Source of the DNA: Cylicocyclus nassatus
Taxonomy: Eukaryota > Nematoda > Chromadorea > Rhabditida > Strongylidae
Reading direction: 5' to 3'
Assembly (NCBI GenBank): GCA_958299035.1
Contig: CATQJL010000112.1
Coordinates: forward strand, 65,317,117 to 65,381,116
Length of the DNA: 64,000 nt
How positions within the stretch are numbered: the first letter of the stretch is position 1; every line of letters begins with the position of its first letter. Shown piece by piece: positions 58,642 to 64,000 of the stretch. The notes beneath the pieces were generated by a model. The model saw only the letters and a program-made list of their open reading frames with translations. It was not told where the DNA came from and searched no databases. A program made the translations under genes and the position numbers.

Positions 58642-61600
58642 TTTTTTTGAATTCATGCATCTTCCCGGTTACTCGGGGTCTCCCACTCTTGTAAGTCTCT
58701 TCCACAGTTCGCGGTTTAAGGCTTGTTCTTTTTCGATCTTCAGTTCTTTCAGATCCGCTTTGATCTTATCCGACCATCTCGACTTTGGCCTTCCTCTTGG
58801 CCTCTTTCCTGGTATGTTTTCTAATGTGGCCGACCTGAGATATAGCTTTCTTCTCTTCTTTGCACGTGACCGTACCATCGAAGTCTTCTTTCCTGTATCT
58901 TCTTAGCTATTTTGGCGACCTTCATTTGCGCGTATGGTATCGTTAGTAACGTGGTCGATCATAGTGACGCCTGCCGTCCATCGTAGCATGCGTGTTTTCG
59001 TCACACTGACTTTACGTTCGTCGCTTCGCGTACACGGCCAACCTTCGTTGCGATATAGAGCTGTCGGGCGGATCACAATACGGTACTTGCATGGCATCCG
59101 CTTATCGCACATGACTCCTGTAAGGCTTTTCTATTTTAATTTATCCTGGCAGCTACCTCGTCCTGGGTTGTACCATCTGCGCAGATGCGGCTTCCTAGGT
59201 ATTTGAAGGTAGTTTTCTTTTTGATTGGAGCGTCTTCGATCTGTATGGTACCAGGCGTTTGAGCTCCCAGCTCCATGTACTCGGTCTTCGCGACACTGAT
59301 CTTCAGGCCATGCAGCTCGAGTTCAGATTTCCACTTGTGCACATCCGCCTTCAATTCATTCCTGCTTTTCGCCATAAGAATAACGTCATCTGCATACATC
59401 ACGGTCCATGGAGGTTGACGTATGAAGTTTCTGACTGTCGTGTCTACAACGTGATGAAGAGGAGAGGCGACAGCACGGATCCTTGATGAACGCCGGCTTT
59501 TATCTAGAAGTCTTCCGATTCTCCTGCTGCTGTCTATACGTGGCTGGTCGCATCTCTGTAGATCATCTTTATCCACTGCACGTATTCTTCTGTTTTCATG
59601 TGCTTCCGCAGCGCCCACCATATGATGTTATGCGGTACTTTATCGAACGCTTTCTCCAGGTCGAGGAATGCTGCTGCAATAAATCACACTGCTTCTCTCG
59701 GCTTCTTTTGTTATTCTGACGGTATGGATGGCGTCAGTTGTACTGCATCCCTTGACGGATCCGCGCTGGTTGGGTGCCAGCTCCACGATTCCTCGAAGTC
59801 GTGTTTCTATCATTCTTTCGAAGATCTTCAGTGTGTGGCTCATGAGTCGGATGGGACGGTGGTGGCGCAGTCAGCTATTTCTCCTCGATTCTTTCATATC
59901 GGTATTGTCGTAACTCTATACCGGTCGCGTGGCATCGTCTTCTGTTCTACTATCTGGTTTAGAAGTCGTGCTAACCATAAGACTCCGGCCTGTCCACATT
60001 CCTTCCAGAATTTGTTGGAGACGTCGTCTAGAGCCGTCGCATTGCCGTCCTTGGTCTTCATTATGGCGATGCGGACTTCCTCTTCCGTAATTGTTGGTAC
60101 CGGTCCATGCACAAGGCCGGCTGAGTCGTCGTCGACGCATGTCTGTGGCTCGTGGATGCCATCTTTGCGAAGCGTTTCTCCATCTCTCTTATATCTCTTG
60201 TGACGTTCTCAGCACTTTTCCCTCCTTGTCTTTGATGTTGTAGAAGTGCTCCATTCTTTTGTAGCGTTTGTTCTTCTTCTTGCAATCCGATACATCTCCC
60301 GCTTTCCTACACGAGTCAACTAGTCTGGTACAACTCTGCCACTTATGCTTCTTTAGCTTCTTAAGTTTTTTTCTTTGCTTCACGCTTCGCTGTTAGGTAA
60401 TTCTGATAATCTTCTTCTTCTCTTATTTTCTGCCACAGCTTGTACGCCGTGTTCTTCCTCTTGATCACCGATTGGACGTTTCGCTCCACCATTGAGGTTC
60501 GTTATTTAATCTTGGCTTTCCTGGTTTCATACATCCCAGTAGTTCCCATCCCAGATTCCTGCTATCAAATGGACGAACGTTATTCTTCAGCTTCGCCCAG
60601 GATCGCTCCGGTTCGGCTTCCAGTTCGGGTAGAGCTGACTCCATAGCTGCTGCTTGAGCGTTGTCTTTGCGCTTCCACCACTTGATGCGTATTCTGTTTT
60701 CCGTCATTGCCTTTATTCGACTATTGACTGGATATTCAAATTCCAGAATCAGCGTCCGGTGTTGTGGTACGCACTCTTTACTGGGACGACTTTGCTGTTC
60801 TTTACATACTTAAGCTCTCTTTGCCGTGCGACCCAGAAGTCTGTTAGCGACTTCCGATCTCCGCTGGCATACGTGACAAGATGGTTGTTCTTCTTGGTGA
60901 AGTATGTGTTTGCCAACGGGCAGTAGCGAACTCCGGAATACGCTCTTTTTCATCGTTGCGAATCCCATATCCCATATCATATGTGACTGCCGTGACAACT
61001 GCTTGCCACACGTCGTTGTTCTCACATGGCCGTCAAGATTTGCTCCAATAGTTACGTCTCTTCTGAAGGTACCGGTCTGACGTAGTCGTCGAGTTCTTGC
61101 CAGAATCCTTCTTTCTCCTCTTCAGTACAACCTGCTTGAGCTGCGTAGACAGTGACTACTCGCAGAACCTTCTCTCCAACATCTAGCCTGATGCACACGA
61201 GCCAGTCGTTTACTCGATCCACGCTTGTAATCCCATCTCTCTGCCTTTCTGAGACGACTATTTCGACACCGTTTCCGCTGTTACTTCCTTTCATACAAAA
61301 GCTTGAAGCCATCTCCTAAATCGCGCGACTTTTAACCTTTCCATCTGGTCTCTTGGATGCAGGCGATGTCCACTCTACGTCTCCTGAGAAGATCCGCTAG
61401 CTTTCGATGTCGTCCTATGAGACCCTACGTTGATGGTAGTTAATCGAAGCGTATCTAATAAATTGTTTCGTCGCTTGTATTCGTAATGTCGATGAACTAG
61501 CTTTTTACGTCCTCGCTCATCTTTGGGACGGTAACCCTCGCTTACTGTTCGCATTTGTCGGGCTCAAATGCGCGTCGCCTCCGGGGAACGCTCTAGCTTG

Positions 61601-61808
61601 TGATCGAAATTCTTGATGTGACATTAAAAGAGCATTTTGAAGCGACGGGTTTCTTCTTCAGCCGGACATGCTTCCATTGGGTGAGCAGCCTGACGCTGGA
61701 TTTCGTGGGTTGAGCTTTATGTTAAAGAAATTAGGCCCGATGCGGAACCTAATCCGTGCCCTTCCTCGCCGTAGTCAAGGGCACTAACCTCTCGGCCAAC
61801 TGTGCCCT
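58642..61808 (-). mobile_element. full-length RTE-type LINE, coding region broken
   Basis: A 15-base duplication, AGAAATAAAAATTTC, flanks it (58627-58641 and 61809-61823). At 3.17 kb it is close to the size usual for RTE elements. Minus frames give an endonuclease part (61312-61052: GVEIVVSER, VVTVYAAQAG, FWQELDDYV), RT parts (59621-59136: WTVMYADDVILMAKS, KTTFKYLGS) and the typical C-terminus (58878-58669: KRPRGRPKSRWSDKIKADLK). Many frameshifts show it is inactive. The 3' end is a short A-rich tail. Confidence 0.88.
61730..61808 (-). other. tRNA-like leader at the RTE 5' end
   Basis: The minus strand starts GGGCACAGTTGGCCGAGAGG, an A-box-like sequence of tRNA-Leu/Ser type. It is followed by a self-paired GTGCCCTT..AAGGGCAC stem and GGTTCCGCATCGGGCC, which only partly matches a B box. 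It lies exactly at the 5' boundary set by the target duplication. An internal Pol III-type promoter is inference; it is not a functional tRNA. Confidence 0.45.
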
Positions 61809-61837
61809 AGAAATAAAAATTTCCATTCGGAACATAT

Positions 61838-62675
61838 CAGGCTGCTGCATAACTTTTCTTCGATATAAATTTTCGAATTCAAAATGTCATAACTTTTTTC
61901 AAAATCAACTTTTATATAATCTCAGTTTCTGTGTGTTGAGTAGTTCTTTGGCTATCACCAAAATACTAGTCCTTGCGAAAAACCTTCTTTTTTTGGCGCA
62001 GTGCTCTCTTATGAGAACCGACAGGCATACTGAGTGGTCATGGGTAGATAGAGAAAATTTCGAAAATTATTGTACAGCTTAAAAAAGCTTATAAGATCTT
62101 TGGTGCCGAGAGCTTTTCTTGACCGATTAAAAACGGAACCGTTTTTCAACCTCGTTACAGCACACGTTTATCGAATTTCAAATGATGAAAATTTTACGCT
62201 TGCCGAGGGGTGAAAGTAATTGGTGGCTGGGCTCTGCTAGCTCTTGCTTTAGTCTAACACCTCCAACACTAGACTTATTGATTGCCTGTATTCACGGAAA
62301 ATTAATGCCCTTGAACTTTCGTACAAATGATTATTCTTCGACAGCAACAAATTTTGCTAGCAAAACGGTTTTTATTGAAAGTGGTTTCATGCAATGCTGT
62401 ATTGTTTCATCCTTATTTCATGATCAATACAAAGACTTGACTTGGAGAGCATATGGTAGAGATTCTTGCAAGAACATTTTCTTAGCTGAGAACGTGTCTC
62501 GATCATTTGGAGATCATAGGCCTGCGATTTCGTCACACTGGAGATTTTATTAAAATATGATATGTGGTAAAAAGAGCAAAAACCGCCTCTATTGGTTAAA
62601 TAATATCGCATTACAAATTAAAATCTCTTCGAAGGGCTTATACAGCGCAAAAATCGAACAGAACTTATACAGTAT
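61838..62675. other. unexplained segment inside a Helitron
   Basis: Interrupts the Helitron arm between GGAACATA and TACAGACAG. A 123-codon plus frame (62182-62553) reads without recognised motifs. Possibly a further insertion; its ends were not resolved. Confidence 0.35.
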
Positions 62676-62728
62676 CCCGATAGTACAGACAGACATACAT
62701 ACAAACAAACATTCAGTTATATATAAGA

Positions 62729-63605
62729 TTACGAATGAACGCTTTTAGTATTACCGATTTTCAAAAGCAAAACACACTCAAACTTCTCCGCGGAAGGGGC
62801 GCTCCGATTTTTCTGCGTTTTTGGGCTTTTTTATGATTTTCGACCCAACGAAATTTCTCGACCTAGAGCTGTAGCTAGCATATACTCTACACCCTTTCCC
62901 AGTCTAGGGTTCCATTTCCAAACAATATACAAAACATTTTGAAAAATCAAGTTCCTTTTGGGAGAATGGTTGATTTTAGGACATAGCGTTTTGTTATTCA
63001 GATTTTCAAAACATAGAGATGTAGTTTTCTGTGCGTGAACTATCCGCTAGGCTTCAAAGTTAACATGCATTTGAGAAATAAATTTGTAGAACAGATTTTA
63101 TAACCGTATCAATTATGCTGCCTTGTCTTTTGCGTGATTATGTTCGCCTTTTCAGATAGAAACTGCTGTGTGTTGATACGAAGCTTCGGCATGGCACTTT
63201 GATGCAAGCAGTAAATTATCTGTAATGAGGAAAATTCGTATCCCACTTTCCAAAAGACAACAAACCTGATTAGGCGAGCCGGTTTTCTGCCTCTCACAAT
63301 GTCCAAAAACTGTATTAAATTTTTTGACTAACTGAAACCAAGCTTGTACATGATAGCTTTTGTATCGGCACCAAATCGCACTTACGTACTGATACGGTTT
63401 GTCGTCTTTATAGGAACATAAATCGTTGGCATACCTACGGGAGGAAGATAGAGCATTGACAACTAATATACCTGAAACATCCAAGTTTAGCTTGATAGGT
63501 CGTTTTTATTACCCTAGTTTCAGATGTACAAGGCCGCACCCTTATTGCTCGGAATGCGGACACGAACTCTGCTTGAAACTTCGTGGGGCAAATTAAGCGA
63601 GAGTA
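62729..63605. other. no gene recognised
   Basis: Minus frames (63484-63152, 110 codons) lack motifs. AT-rich. Confidence 0.35.
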
Positions 63606-64000
63606 TTGCGCACTCACAAGGGAAGGAAAATTGGTCGAAGTGGCTTTTTGAGATGAGGTGTATAATGACTTGTAGAGCTTCGAGCGCTGATTCCAAATCT
63701 ACCTTTGCTATCTGCTGCGAGATTTTGAACGTTATGAAGGTTTTTGTGAGTAAATCTGAACGCAAAAATGGGGTAAAATCAGTCGTAACTTTTTCCAATG
63801 TTTAAATGAGGCAGCAACGAATTGGCATATTTGAATCAAGAATATTCGTTGCACCGGGTGACTCAACTACCACTTAAGGGCAGTGGATCGGCAAAATCCA
63901 ACAACTAGGGATCTTAACGCGGTAGGTTCCTTATCGTCCAACTATGAAAACAGTGCAATCTCGGTTGCACAGCATGCTTTCCCTGCCGAGAAAATCGCTA
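63606..64000. mobile_element. MITE of the ACAAGGGAA group, cut by the window end
   Basis: Left end CACAAGGGAAGGAAAATTGGTCGAAGTGGC, then GAGATGAGGTGTATAATG and CGCTGATTCCAAATCTACC, as in copies at 5058 and 38508. The right end is not reached with certainty. Confidence 0.55.

Larger units (their letters stand above)
58418..62728 (-). mobile_element. Helitron containing a full-length RTE insertion
   Basis: The left end CTACCTGGCTTGGCTCCGCC (58418) is a variant of the family's 3' end. The right end is the complement of TCTTATATATAACTGAATG at 62728. The body is split at 58641/61809 by an RTE element. A further unexplained segment (about 61838-62675) lies between the Helitron's GGAACATA and ACAGACAGACATAC parts. 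Confidence 0.65.

Noticed and set aside
61730..61808. Functional tRNA gene
   Set aside because: Only an A-box-like start is good; there is no proper B box, cloverleaf or anticodon arm, and it coincides with the RTE 5' boundary.
62182..62553. 123-codon plus frame
   Set aside because: Lies in an interrupted Helitron segment, with no motif and no conserved start context.

Overview
This window is nuclear DNA of a nematode, most likely clade V (a strongylid or rhabditid relative). The evidence is a cuticle collagen with the nematode layout (N-terminal hydrophobic segment, RxxR processing site, Cys-flanked Gly-X-Y blocks), many short introns with TTTNCAG-type acceptors and GTAAGT/GTGAGT donors, and a dense load of MITEs, Helitrons, RTE and CR1-like retroelements. 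The species cannot be fixed from sequence alone.

Three genes are well supported, all on the minus strand. (1) 9484-6183: a nine-exon DXO/RAI1-family decapping and pyrophosphohydrolase enzyme of 355 residues with every catalytic residue present. (2) 23179-14243: a nineteen-exon SUZ12-type Polycomb Repressive Complex 2 subunit of about 702 residues. Its C-terminal VEFS box is clearly recognisable and its zinc finger has decayed. The reading frame is consistent through exons 2-19; only the first exon junction is unresolved. (3) 33387-31083: a three-exon cuticle collagen of 295 residues with a TATA box. Two weaker gene candidates are reported with low confidence: a plus-strand first exon at 23774 that would be divergent from SUZ12, and a phase-consistent spliced minus-strand reading frame at 42294-41162 of unknown function.

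Nearly everything else is mobile DNA, and much of it is nested. At 828-3175 a MITE contains a Tc1/mariner-like hairpin and a second inverted-repeat element. At 39414-41076 a copy of the same broad MITE group contains a complete non-autonomous Helitron (TC...CTAG, inserted between A and T) made of head-to-head 116-base repeats. At 49456-53431 lies a broken CR1-like LINE with tandem units near its 5' end and an LTR-like insertion. At 58642-61808 a full-length RTE element with a 15-base target duplication and a tRNA-like leader sits inside a Helitron. At 55443-56566 a TIR element that may carry a captured gene fragment sits inside another Helitron. Mariner-type elements with TA duplications lie at 10703, 37283, 44056 and 44742. 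A 1.6-kb almost complete hairpin occupies 29197-30811. Hairpins also lie inside introns of the SUZ12, DXO and collagen genes.

The three host genes are not an operon: they lie 4.7 to 8 kb apart. No CRISPR array, rRNA gene or intact tRNA gene was seen.
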